DNA from: Dimargaris cristalligena
Taxonomy: Eukaryota; Kickxellomycota; Dimargaritomycetes; Dimargaritales; Dimargaritaceae
Assembly (NCBI GenBank): GCA_027576995.1
Contig: JANBQC010000009.1
Location: 84,462-148,461, forward strand
DNA length: 64,000 nt
Reading direction: 5' to 3'
Under the pieces are notes generated by a model that was not told the origin of the DNA, did no database searches, and saw only the letters and a list, made by a program, of their open reading frames with translations. Below are positions 23,450 to 33,423 of this stretch, in pieces. Both the position numbers and the translations under genes were made by a program. Each line of letters begins with the position of its first letter. Positions within the stretch are counted from its first letter, which is position 1.

Positions 23450-23591
23450 TCTGGGTATTTCGCCCCCCTACAAAACTCACCAACCCCCCCCCCCCATCTC
23501 ATATATTTGCACGCGATTACCGCTGTTCGCCCATTCTTACCAACTCCGCACCATACTGCCACTTTGCACCTCGCCACCCACCCATCCCACC

Positions 23592-23996
23592 ATGTACATC
23601 ATCAACTGCATTCCCGCTCTGTTGGCCCTGATTACCTGTTTTACCGGTATCGGCGCTTCTTTGCCCCAAGACCTCAGCCCCAACTCACTCGCATCCGCCC
23701 ATCTTCACCGTCGCACCCCGATGATGGCCAGAATTGGCCAAGCCGCTAAAAGAGGAGGATCCGAAATCGCAAAGGAAGGAAGGCGAGTCTTCAAGCCACC
23801 AACCAATGTTCCTAAGCCGGACCCTAAGTCCGACAAAGCCGCCAAGAACACCATTGATACATTGAATACGGGGAAATCGTTACTCGATGGAGTCCCCAAA
23901 GATCAACCAAAGGCCTCTAGAATGCCATCAACCAGGCCCAACATTCCCAACACCATTGATGCAGGTAGGATGCGCGACGCTTTTAATAAGAAATAG
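23592..23996 (+). CDS. Small secreted basic protein with likely Kex2 site
   Basis: 134 residues from the ATG at 23592 (cccaccATGTAC). The frame is open further upstream to an ATG at 23397, but a TATA box lies inside that extension, so the shorter form is preferred. An N-terminal signal peptide is clear (hydrophobic IPALLALITCFTGIGAS, cleavage near residue 22-24). A short acidic/serine stretch ends in HLHRR at residues 37-41, a classical Kex2-type dibasic cleavage site. The predicted mature part, about 93 residues, is strongly basic, Pro/Lys-rich and cysteine-free. I recognise no family. It may be a secreted effector, a cationic peptide or a wall-associated factor. AATAAA is at 24281-24286. 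Confidence 0.7.
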   Translation: MYIINCIPALLALITCFTGIGASLPQDLSPNSLASAHLHRRTPMMARIGQAAKRGGSEIAKEGRRVFKPPTNVPKPDPKSDKAAKNTIDTLNTGKSLLDGVPKDQPKASRMPSTRPNIPNTIDAGRMRDAFNKK

Positions 23997-25836
23997 AGAA
24001 GCGTGGCAATGGTGTTTGGCTGCTGCGCCATGTTCCGTATCCGGCCAATGGGGCTGTAATTTTCGCCCAAGGCCAAGAAACTGGGCTGAGCAATACTGGT
24101 TTAAGTTTCCTCCCATTACGCCAGACCCCGGGGGTCACCACTATTAGTTCGACAGTATATTTCTGTGGCCACATTGGCTCGACTGGCCTCCTCGGCTCTT
24201 GTATTTGTCACCCGTGTCCACTCAAGGATTCTTCACACTGTCGAGCATTGCATTCTTGCTGGATTCTTATTTACTTTCTAAATAAACTTCATACTCACCC
24301 TCGAAACTTTTCTTCTATAATGCTTCAAAGCGAGTAGTTGTTAAACACCATTCCTTCGAATAACAGATGTTCATTCGCTTTATTATTTAGCTAGATATTT
24401 CATTGGCAGGGCTAATCTATCGTCGATTCAAAATGACTATTGTTTAAATGAAACGACTGGTATTGTAGGAGATGCCCTAGTCTATGCTAAGACTGCTACA
24501 CCTAGGAAAAAGATGCTCTGAGGTCACTTAAAACATGGTTGCAAGGTGCGCTTCGTAGATAACAATGAGCACCGATACCACCAGAGTAACAATATGCTAG
24601 CTAGTAATGGGGGTATCGAAATATCGCTAATTAGCGAAGGAATAGATACAGGAATGACCTGGGCTTTATTTAGCCGAGTAGGCTAAGGATATAAATTCGA
24701 GACTAGTGAAGAGGATATTGAACTATACACCACTTTAAGATATTGGTGAAACAGTACCATCCGGACTATTACAACCGTGTCATTTGCCTTGCCTTGGTCG
24801 CTATCCGAATAATAGGCCTCGGTATGCTATACCCCCTTCTCTATGGCGATGTCCAAGACTATGCTCACCATTTAATTGCCTCCCCAGCCATTACTTGAAG
24901 ACCATTTACACCAAGCTTTCACTGTTACCCTAAAGATTATTTGAGTTCTTATGTCGTCAACATTCCGGATACCTGGAGAAGGGGTGGGGTACCTTCAAGT
25001 GCCGTCCCCTTGTTTTAATCCTCCCCCAAAATTGCAACCAGTTATTTCTCGGACGGTTCTTCTTGTTTATCTCATAAAACCCATTCCACATATACCCATG
25101 TACTACACACCACTAGAACGGCTGCCCTTGGTGATGGGACAAGTTCCGTCTAATCGAATTCAGCTTTTACAGTACAAGGTGACTGGCAGCTGGAATATAA
25201 GCTATACCAGATCCAGCTAGCATGACAGACGACCGCCATTTAGCTGCAATGGGCTAAACTATATTATACGCGGGATAATAGATGTGTGAAGAGTTTTTAA
25301 TCAGTCAAACCAGGGACCAGGCCGAGATTTTGTTAAATATTTAGATGTAAATTCTCTCATATTTAAATTGACTTTAGTATGCACCTTAACCATCAGGGAA
25401 ACTGATACCTGCCGACATGTAGAGCACTTATTAGACTTGTATTATGGTAAAACTTCATGATTTTAGAAAGTGCCAAAACGGGCAAATTTTCATTAAAGGG
25501 ATCAAAATTGTGAAAAAAAATATATATAAAAAACACTGAGGTACATACAAGTAATCCCGCCCGCTCAGCCGGGTTCGCTTTTTGTATTATCTTTATTCTT
25601 TCTTTTTCTCGCTGTAGTTGCTCCTATTTTTCTTGGCCAAGAGAAACTAGCGCAAGAGGGCTTATGAGCACTGTGGATACTTCGTAAACTCGAGTCGCAC
25701 CAACTGCTATTCGGCCAGCTGAAACGCACAGCCCACCCACTCATTCAAGCGTCCTCTCGCCCTATCCCCAATACTCCCCAATCGGCCGCGCTCAATTGTG
25801 CAAATACCAACTTTTGCAAAAATAGATCGGTAGGCC
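23997..25836. other. Intergenic region
   Basis: Contains the AATAAA of the preceding gene (24281-24286), then AT-rich sequence with no recognisable gene, RNA or repeat. A plus ORF at 24951-25220 has no features that support it. Confidence 0.45.
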
Positions 25837-27465
25837 ATGCGAAAAGCACTGCTTGTCTTGAACACTCCTGCTCTCAATCGATTCCTTCGCCCTACTACTT
25901 GTCGGTTATCCATCCCATTCCCCCGATCCAATACCACCTATCCACAGTTGACCCCCCAACCGCGAGGTCTATCGTTCATTCGCTTCTCAGGATCTCTACT
26001 GCCTCACATGTACACCATGTCAGACGAAGGACTGCCCGAATCGAAGCGACCCAAGCTGGCTGAAGCCGAGTCTGAGACTAAGGTTGACCAAAGCAAGACC
26101 GAGACTCCAGCTGCTCCCGCCGTCGCTGCTGCCACGCCCGCCACTACCACTCAGGCCCCTCCCCCCAAGAAAGACAACCGTCCCCAATATGGCCGTAAAG
26201 GATACGCTAAACCCGTGGTGAGAGTACCCATTCCTCCCAAGGCGACCGCTGCCGGCGGCGAGAATGGCCAAACGGAAGTGACCGAAGAAGGGGGGGAAGG
26301 TCCCTCCGGCAAACGGTTACCCAAACGACGGGTGGCTCTTCTGATGGGATTCTGTGGTACGGGCTACCACGGTATGCAAGTCAACCCGGGCGCCAAGACC
26401 ATCGAAAGTGAACTCTTCGGGGCGCTGGTGAAGGCCGGGGCCGTGTCATCCGACAATGCGGATAACATCCAGAAGATCGGGTTCGGCCGGGCCGCCCGGA
26501 CCGACAAGGGGGTCCACGCGGCGGGCCAGGTCGTTTCGTTCAAGATGATCATCGAGGACCCGGAAATTGTGGCCAAAATCAACGAAGCCCTACCCCCGGC
26601 CATTCGCGTTTGGGGATTTGTGCGGACGCCCAACTCGTTCAACGCCAAAAACCTCTGCGGCTCCCGCATCTACGAATACCTGCTACCCACCCATGTGTTC
26701 CTGCCGCCCCGGCCTAAACCGGACCAGGTGCCCGATATCAAAGAGGCCGGGCCTTTACGCAGTTCGCCCGCCGATATGGCCCAACGCCGGGCTTACCGGA
26801 TCGACACCGCCACGCTGACTTCGGTCCGGGAGGCCCTGCAGCAGTACGTGGGTACCCACAACTACTACAATTTCACCATCCAGAAGAAATTCAACGACCC
26901 CAGCGCCAAACGCGTCATCAAGTCGTTCGAATGCAGCGAACCCATGCTCCTCGCCGATGATACCGAATGGGTGAGTCTGAAAATTCACGGGCAGTCCTTC
27001 ATGATGCACCAAATCCGGAAAATGGTAGCTCTGGTGATTCTCCTCGTTCGTTCGTCCCTACCCCTCGATTTGATCCGCCGCTGCATGACCGCCGACCGGG
27101 TCAATATCCCCAAAGCCCCCAGTCTGGGCCTGCTATTGGACCAGGTCGTGTACGACGGCTTCAATAAACGGGCGGCCACCGAAGACCGACCCGTCATTAA
27201 ATTCGACCCTTATCTCGCTGAGATTGAGGCGTTTAAGCGCCAGTACATCTACGAACCCCTGGTCCAGGAGGAACTGCGCGACGATGTGTTTGATTCGTGG
27301 CTGTTGTTTTACGAGGCGTTCCCCGAATTCTTCCCATTCCTAAGTTCCGGAGGTACGGTTGTGGGCGAAGACATGAAGCCCCGGTTCGCTCCGTCGGTAG
27401 AGGCCGCCGTGGCCGCAGGAGTGGTGGCCGGTAATGGGTCGGACGCGGAAGCCGGGGATGATTAG
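25837..27465 (+). CDS. tRNA pseudouridine synthase, Pus1/TruA type
   Basis: 542 residues from the first ATG. TruA/Pus1 enzymes isomerise uridines in tRNA (and some snRNA/mRNA sites). The catalytic motif RAARTDKGVHA contains the nucleophile Asp223. The other family blocks are LMGFCGTGYHGMQ (about 168-182), GSRIYEYLLPT and FMMHQIRKMVAL near residue 390. The first 57 residues are basic, Ser/Arg/Leu-rich and nearly free of acid, like a mitochondrial presequence. Two further in-frame ATGs follow at 26008 (M58) and 26017 (M61, caccATGTCA), after which a charged, low-complexity AKS/Pro-rich segment of about 100 residues begins. As in vertebrate PUS1, two starts could give mitochondrial and nuclear forms; that is inference. 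The C-terminus is Ala/Gly/acid-rich. Confidence 0.93.
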   Translation: MRKALLVLNTPALNRFLRPTTCRLSIPFPRSNTTYPQLTPQPRGLSFIRFSGSLLPHMYTMSDEGLPESKRPKLAEAESETKVDQSKTETPAAPAVAAATPATTTQAPPPKKDNRPQYGRKGYAKPVVRVPIPPKATAAGGENGQTEVTEEGGEGPSGKRLPKRRVALLMGFCGTGYHGMQVNPGAKTIESELFGALVKAGAVSSDNADNIQKIGFGRAARTDKGVHAAGQVVSFKMIIEDPEIVAKINEALPPAIRVWGFVRTPNSFNAKNLCGSRIYEYLLPTHVFLPPRPKPDQVPDIKEAGPLRSSPADMAQRRAYRIDTATLTSVREALQQYVGTHNYYNFTIQKKFNDPSAKRVIKSFECSEPMLLADDTEWVSLKIHGQSFMMHQIRKMVALVILLVRSSLPLDLIRRCMTADRVNIPKAPSLGLLLDQVVYDGFNKRAATEDRPVIKFDPYLAEIEAFKRQYIYEPLVQEELRDDVFDSWLLFYEAFPEFFPFLSSGGTVVGEDMKPRFAPSVEAAVAAGVVAGNGSDAEAGDD

Positions 27466-29100
27466 TCCGCCCAATACCCTATTTCTCCGCTCACCCCTTT
27501 CCTACGATTCCTACATACGAACACGCACTGGTTATAAGTCCTGGGGTTAAGCAAGGGGGGGGTGGCTATTTTAAATCGAGGGGAACGCGATCATTCTACC
27601 TTTATTACCCCTCTACCTCCTCCCAGGTATACAGCCGAACAAGTTTGTGCAAATATATACTCACCATTTTCCCCTATTAATTACACTATAGACATACCTC
27701 CTTATCTTCCTCCTCCCCCCCCTATTTCCCCCCTATCCTCCGTTGGCTTCCCCCTTCTAATCCACTACATGTATCTATCTATGTGTGCTAATCATACCAG
27801 TTGAACTGCGCACACGATGGGAATATCGGTGATCCCCAATGAGTGTCCAATTGGGTGATATATACCCCCCACCGACACATACATACGAGTCAGCGAATGG
27901 TGCAACTAAATAATTCAACGTTTGTATTATTCTCATTTGCAGATAGATACAAACCATATAAATATCCAAATTGATAAATTATTAAAAGGATCGTGTTATC
28001 TGCCTATAAGTTGAAGCCAGCTGGATAATAGAACCTACCCACTCGGACCAAATACCTGCCGAGCTGGACAAAGTACGTAATTGAACCGTTTGGTCCGCAT
28101 CACCAGGCTAGTCAACTAGGGCCAGCCTACTTGACCCTTCCCGTTAAGGCCTCTGCGATTCAGCTTTGCCACATATTTGACCATACTTGATCATACATGT
28201 CCATGGGTATCTCTCCCCCCTCTCTTGGCTACATCCTGTCCGACGAGTTTCATATACGGCATGCTACTATTGGCCCCCTTGGCAACACCAACAGAATATA
28301 CCGCTGCTATATCCATATGAACCTGGCACTTTTAGACCGAAGTGGGGCTTTCTAGTTTAACACCCCCCCCCACTCTATTTTTTGTCGAGTTTCTCCAACC
28401 TCGCCCTGCCCCAGCTGAGGAGATCGTGATAAATTCGAGGTGTATGTGTTCCTTTTAATCCGCCTGGCTGTACTTAACTTGGGCCCATGTTATTGTGTAT
28501 CAGACCAGTTCAATCTGAACCCCCTCAATTCACCAACCATTACATCACATCTGCAGGAGAAGGGTGTCCAAGCCATTCATTAGCCCTTTGCACCGCAATG
28601 AAAAAAGGATAGCTGCAGTATGTGGGTTGTAAACCGGTGGAAAGATCAGTGACACTCCACACCCATACCCACCCCCTGCTCCTTGCACTTGTCAAGCTCC
28701 TTGGCACCTATCTAATGTACAATTGCAGCTGCAGGAATGACTATTATGGTCTGTCCACAAACTAATCTGCACAGGACTACAAGTATGGGCGTAACCGGAA
28801 ACCCGACTCTGCTAGAGGATGGAGGAGGAGCGTGAACTATAACCCAATTGTGATTGTTGACGTGAACCCTGTTTAGGTTTCCGTTGGCTGTATTCAACTA
28901 ATGACGACCTGATCGTTCCGGGTATGGGAGTGGTTCATCCGATCCCTTCAAAAGAAAACACTACTCAGTAAGTGAGCCATATATAGATAGATAGAGACAT
29001 ATATATAAAGAGGGATAGGTTTGCTTGGCCTAAATCCATCACCACCTATCCTCTGTGCCCCAGACGCCTCATTCCCAGTCACCCGCCGCTCGTTATCGCC
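27466..29100. other. Intergenic region
   Basis: No supported gene. It is C/T-rich just after the Pus1 gene. The promoter of the small cysteine-rich secreted protein is at the right end. Confidence 0.45.
29002..29010 (+). promoter_or_regulatory. TATA box of the cysteine-rich secreted protein gene
   Basis: TATATAAAG about 90 bases upstream of the ATG at 29101, preceded by short TAGA repeats. Confidence 0.5.
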
Positions 29101-29337
29101 ATGAAGTCTATCCAACTCTTTGCCGTTTTCTGCTTCACTGTGGCCGTCACCACCCTCCAAGTCCAGGCCAAATGTTCCGGCGGCTACCGCGGCAAGCGCT
29201 CCTTGGTCGATGATTGTCGCAAAGCTGGTGGCAAATGTTGCGCTTTTGTGCCACAGGGTCAAGATGGCATTGATATCACCAGCCTGGACCCCCATGCCGC
29301 CTGTAGTTTCTGCTTCCAGTTCTACGAATATTCGTAA
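29101..29337 (+). CDS. Small secreted cysteine-rich protein
   Basis: 78 residues. A signal peptide spans about 1-23 (MKSIQLFAVFCFTVAV...VQA, cleavage before K24). The mature peptide of about 55 residues has six cysteines at 25, 39, 46, 47, 68 and 71, spacing C-x13-C-x6-C-C-x20-C-x2-C, consistent with three disulfides. A dibasic KR at 32-33 lies inside. The start has good context (tcgccATGAAG), a TATA box lies 90 bases upstream and AATAAA lies at 29452-29457, so this is a compact complete gene. The CC pair recalls small secreted cysteine-rich fungal proteins and defensin-like folds, but the spacing fits no family I can name. Function is unknown; an extracellular effector or antimicrobial role is only a possibility. 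Confidence 0.75.
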   Translation: MKSIQLFAVFCFTVAVTTLQVQAKCSGGYRGKRSLVDDCRKAGGKCCAFVPQGQDGIDITSLDPHAACSFCFQFYEYS

Positions 29338-30354
29338 ACCATTCTAGAGGCTGGGTCTATAGCTACATCACCAAAAAAACATAGGAAGACATACCACTAC
29401 TATTGTTGGTGTACAACTGATTAGGGCCCCCTATCCTTCTATACCTACTTAAATAAACCATTCAAAACTATAACGAGTGGGAGACAGTATGATCTATAGA
29501 AGTCCTTAAAATGCCATGGGTCATTTCCAACTACTAAATACTTGCTGCGTAAAGTTTGTCTGTAGAGTACGACTTTAAATATAATTTGCCCCGGGAAGGG
29601 TGTCGGACAAACTATTCGGAAATAACCAAATATCTCAACGTTGGTAATAAAATCCTACAATCCTCAAATTATAAAATACAGCCTTCACTTAGCCGAGGGT
29701 CTATTTGAAAAAAGGGGACTGATCTGTCCTTGGAAAAATCATAGCATCCATATTTACCACACTCCCCCCTAGGTGATAAGCAACATCTTCCCTACATATA
29801 CTTACGGACGAGAATCACAGAAAAAAATGGTTTGTATTGAATCACAGCCTAATCGACTTAGGCGAGGTTAAAGCGGATTAATGACCACAAGGCAATCCAC
29901 AAGAGTGATCATGACTGGGATAACGGATATAGTACTCAATGCAAAGGAAGGGTGATGGAAATTAGATAATGATATAGTATAAATAAGGCAATTCAGCAGG
30001 AAATCAGAAACAACACTCCCAATATTGAAATTTAGAAATCAAATTGATCAGGTAGCAAAAAAAAAATACAGTCGCTTCCTAAACAAATAATAAAAGTTAA
30101 GCAGAACTAAACACAACCATGTTATGCAACAACGAAAAAGAAAAATTGGCAGCCCGCTGGTCAATAAGACCAAGTGGGCGTAATAAACGCAGAGAGGAAA
30201 AGGCGATCAACATCGACGAGCAGTGGGAAGGGGAGGATCGGATAAATAATACACAGGGGTGAATGTTTTTTGGGCCTCACCGGTTTTGAGAAAATTAAAG
30301 AAAAGATAGGGATTAGGGTGACCCTAAACCCATTGGGCTAGACAAAGTCAGGGT
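29338..30354. other. Intergenic region between convergent genes
   Basis: AT-rich, holding AATAAA at 29452 for the upstream gene and the 3' flank of the minus-strand chitin synthase. Nothing else recognised. Confidence 0.45.
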
Positions 30355-33300
30355 TTAATAGTTGGGGTCGCGACCACCCATGGGGCGCTGGCGGCTGGGG
30401 TCCTGGTAGGTAGGGGGTTGCTGAGCGGGGTAGCCCTGGGCGCCACCATAGGCATCCTGGTAAGGAGCCTGCTGGCTGGGATCAAGCGAGGGGAACCCAC
30501 TGTTCTGGTTCATGAAATAGCTGGCGTCCATGGCACCTCCCTGGTGGGCCTGTTGCATGTGCGGGTGGCCCGGGTACATGGAGGGCGGGTTGCTATTATG
30601 GTTGCCACCACCCAGATGGGACGAGGATCCCTCATCGTAGGCATTGAGGTAATTGTAGGTGCTGGGGTCGTAGTCCATGGTGGTAGGGGCCTGGTTCAGC
30701 AACTTGGCGGTGTCGGCATCGTCGTAGAGGGGGCCGTTGGCGCTCATGGTACTATAGTTTTCGGAACCCACAGTGGAGGAGTTGGTCTCATCCTGGCGGC
30801 GACGTTCCTTACGCTTGATGGAACGCAGGCGACGGCGTTCGTAGTCTTCCCAGCGGCGCAGAGGCACCTTGGAGCCGTCGAATTCACCTTCCTTCTTGCT
30901 ATGGTCATCGCCCTTGGCTTCGCCATCAACCTTACGGGTTTCACCCCAGGAGAAATCGTCAAAGTGCCAGTAGGCGTACACGGGCAGGATGAAATTCCAG
31001 ACGGGCAAGGCCAGCAGGTAGACAAACATCCAGGCCAAGTAGATCCACTTGCGGGTGGTGATGAGAATCAGGATACCGGGCAGGAACAGCACGGCGAACA
31101 GCATGATCAGGGGCAGGTAGCTAGCGAACGAGTCGTAGGCGGTACGGAACAACTGGACCAGCAGGACGAAGGTCATGGCAATAGCAACGGGAAGCACCAC
31201 GGTACCGGTCAGATCCAGGAACACAACGAACTGCATAGAAAAGCAGAAAGTACCGCACAGATTGCGCACCAGCACGAGTTCCATCAGATTGTGGATAGTG
31301 GAGTTAATCCAACGACGGCGCTGGGAAAGGAGCACCTTGAATTCATCCGGGACCACCGTCTTACACACAGCCTGGGGCATGAACATCATCTTACGGTGGG
31401 GGAAGTTACGCAGCATGAGGGTAGTCAGGAAACGATCCTCACCGAGAAGTAGCAAGTTCTTTTCGTGCAGAGTGTGGACGACGTTCTGGGAGTATTCCTG
31501 GATGATCTCGGGCTTGGTGATGATGGGAACCCAGTCGCTCTCACCCTTTGGCGCCTTCAGACGGTACATGCAGAAACAGCCAGGCAGACAGGTCACACCA
31601 CCGAACACCGATTCGAAGGCCTTACCCAGGTGATGGGAGATGTAGTATTCGTAGACCTGGATCCAGGTCACCCAGGACTCACGCTTGTTGGCGATCTTGG
31701 TCTCACCGCACAAACCCATAATCAGGGGGTCGTTGTTCATGCAGTTCACCAGTAGACGGAGCGAGTCGGGATACACCTTGGTATCGGCATCCACCATAAG
31801 TACGATTTCGAACAGGTCGGGGGTAACGCCCATAAGGTGGTGGACCTTGCGGAACAAGTCGTAGTCCAGGGGAGTCATGCGGTCGTTGTAGATGACGCGG
31901 CTGAAGAAGTTCATCAGGATAATCTGCGAGTCACGCTTACCACGGTTACCGGCCTTGGGCTTGTCCTGTTCGGCGGGACCACCGCACTTGACGACAACAA
32001 CGGTGGGAATGCGACGGTTCTTGTACGGATAGTGACCGGCGTAGACCTTGGCCATGTTCAGCTGCTTGCCACCATCAGCGATGGCAATGTAGCTGCAGGG
32101 TTGGGGGTCAGCGAACAAGGGGTCCACTTCGATCAAATCCACACAAATCTCAGGGGTGCTGCGGTCGTTGCCACTACCGGTAATCATACCGTCGGCGATG
32201 ATGAACAACAGCTTACGAGAGTCACTATAGTCAGTAGAAGCCAGAGACTCGACGGTGGTGCGAATAGAGTCCTCACCCTCAGAGTAACAGGTAACGAGGA
32301 GCAACGTAAACAATTCATCGCTGGCGGCGTCGCTCTGGATGATAGCACCGGAAGTGGTGTTGTTCTTCTTGGCCCAGGGAGTGGAGCTCGAAGCCATGAT
32401 GGGCTTGGCGCCGGTCTTACGGCGAACCAGCTGGAAGGAGAGGATCCAGGAGAAGGTCAGGGCCATAAAGAATTTGATTAAAACCAGACCCAGAATAACC
32501 ACCAGGGCGACGTAGTTGAAAAGATTGACGGCGAAACAACCCATAGTGGACTTGGCCAGCTTGCCAGCGAAATACTTTTGAGTGAGACAGGGGATGAGGG
32601 CCTTAAGGCTATCGGTTCGGTAAAAGAGTAGGGTGGCATCAAAGTGGTCGTACTCGGCAGCGATACGGATGGCCTGGTCCACGGGGTCGTCGGTGATGGG
32701 GTTGGTGGTGATGTTGAGGTAGGGAGTCAGATTAAGGACGTTACCATCAACCACAAACGAGCCCTTCGAGACGTTGTCCCACCCCCAACCGATGAGGCGG
32801 ACCTCGTCCTTGATCCAGCCTTGGGCGATAGCGTCGGTGATGGTTGGGAAAGGACACCCGCCAAGGCCGTTGTTAGCGTCACAGGTATCCAGACGGACAG
32901 CAGCATACTTCTGTTCAAAGCTCTGACAGTCGGTGGGCTGGACGCGAACGAACAAATTGGTAAGGTCCTCACCGGCCGTGGGCTTGGGGTCCCTGGGGTA
33001 GTTTTCAGGCGTGATGGTATAAGCACGACCCAGATAGTTGACAGTGTTGGTCATACCGGGGCTGATTTCGAGGACGTTGTCCTGAACTTGAACGTCGGTT
33101 GAGCGGCAGAAGGTGGTGGTGAAGAATAGGGTGAGGTAGACGACGGCGGCACAGATGAGACAGATGATGAAGCACAGGGCGAACTTCTCCCGCCAGGCCT
33201 GCTGCATAGACTTGTCGCCCATACCGAGTTTGGCCAAGATAAAGCCGGGGCACCAGAAGGAGACGACTTTGGCGAAGATGGGCCAAACTCCGCCGGACTT

Positions 33301-33423
33301 TTCGCCGTGACCAGTGACCATACGGTCGGGAGCCTGCTGGCGCTCGGGACGGATGAGGGTTTTGCCTCGGCGGAGAGTGCCACCGCGGGCACCCTGGCCG
33401 CCTTCTAGGTTAGGATTGTACAT
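30355..33423 (-). CDS. Chitin synthase, division 2 (class IV-like)
   Basis: 1022 residues, intronless, read from 33423 down to 30355. It is a plasma-membrane processive GT2 enzyme polymerising UDP-GlcNAc into wall chitin. Seen: a cytosolic N-terminus, WREKFALCFIICLI leading into TM1 (about 85-110), a cytochrome-b5-like lumenal/extracellular segment, TM2 at about 300-330, then the catalytic domain. Catalytic signatures are D545-A-D547 (VDADTKVYPD), CLPGCFCMYR (about 612), E662-D663-R664 and QRRRW at 701-705. C-terminal membrane helices span about 720-830. The tail is charged, then Gln/Pro/Gly-rich, ending RDPNY. There is no myosin motor, which separates it from classes V and VII; the WREK/LPGCF pattern places it with class IV-like enzymes. 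A TATA-like box for this strand lies at 34011-34020, with a purine-rich (on plus) leader between. Confidence 0.95.
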   Translation of the reverse strand: MYNPNLEGGQGARGGTLRRGKTLIRPERQQAPDRMVTGHGEKSGGVWPIFAKVVSFWCPGFILAKLGMGDKSMQQAWREKFALCFIICLICAAVVYLTLFFTTTFCRSTDVQVQDNVLEISPGMTNTVNYLGRAYTITPENYPRDPKPTAGEDLTNLFVRVQPTDCQSFEQKYAAVRLDTCDANNGLGGCPFPTITDAIAQGWIKDEVRLIGWGWDNVSKGSFVVDGNVLNLTPYLNITTNPITDDPVDQAIRIAAEYDHFDATLLFYRTDSLKALIPCLTQKYFAGKLAKSTMGCFAVNLFNYVALVVILGLVLIKFFMALTFSWILSFQLVRRKTGAKPIMASSSTPWAKKNNTTSGAIIQSDAASDELFTLLLVTCYSEGEDSIRTTVESLASTDYSDSRKLLFIIADGMITGSGNDRSTPEICVDLIEVDPLFADPQPCSYIAIADGGKQLNMAKVYAGHYPYKNRRIPTVVVVKCGGPAEQDKPKAGNRGKRDSQIILMNFFSRVIYNDRMTPLDYDLFRKVHHLMGVTPDLFEIVLMVDADTKVYPDSLRLLVNCMNNDPLIMGLCGETKIANKRESWVTWIQVYEYYISHHLGKAFESVFGGVTCLPGCFCMYRLKAPKGESDWVPIITKPEIIQEYSQNVVHTLHEKNLLLLGEDRFLTTLMLRNFPHRKMMFMPQAVCKTVVPDEFKVLLSQRRRWINSTIHNLMELVLVRNLCGTFCFSMQFVVFLDLTGTVVLPVAIAMTFVLLVQLFRTAYDSFASYLPLIMLFAVLFLPGILILITTRKWIYLAWMFVYLLALPVWNFILPVYAYWHFDDFSWGETRKVDGEAKGDDHSKKEGEFDGSKVPLRRWEDYERRRLRSIKRKERRRQDETNSSTVGSENYSTMSANGPLYDDADTAKLLNQAPTTMDYDPSTYNYLNAYDEGSSSHLGGGNHNSNPPSMYPGHPHMQQAHQGGAMDASYFMNQNSGFPSLDPSQQAPYQDAYGGAQGYPAQQPPTYQDPSRQRPMGGRDPNY

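Larger units (their letters stand above)
21009..23591. other. Intergenic region with a decayed TIR element
   Basis: Contains the malate synthase 3' end (AATAAA at 21206) and a diverged TIR element at about 21272-21411. No supported gene; small ORFs such as 22967-23251 have no recognisable content. Confidence 0.5.

Noticed and set aside
23397..23591. Upstream ATG extension of the small secreted protein
   Set aside because: A TATA box lies within the extension, the extra residues are Pro-rich without features, and the signal peptide begins at the ATG at 23592.
30418..33102. Long plus-strand ORFs (344, 214, 152 and 152 codons) across the chitin synthase gene
   Set aside because: They lie antisense to a well-supported gene; biased codon use removes stop codons on the opposite strand. 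The translations are Val/Gly/Gln-rich with no domain.
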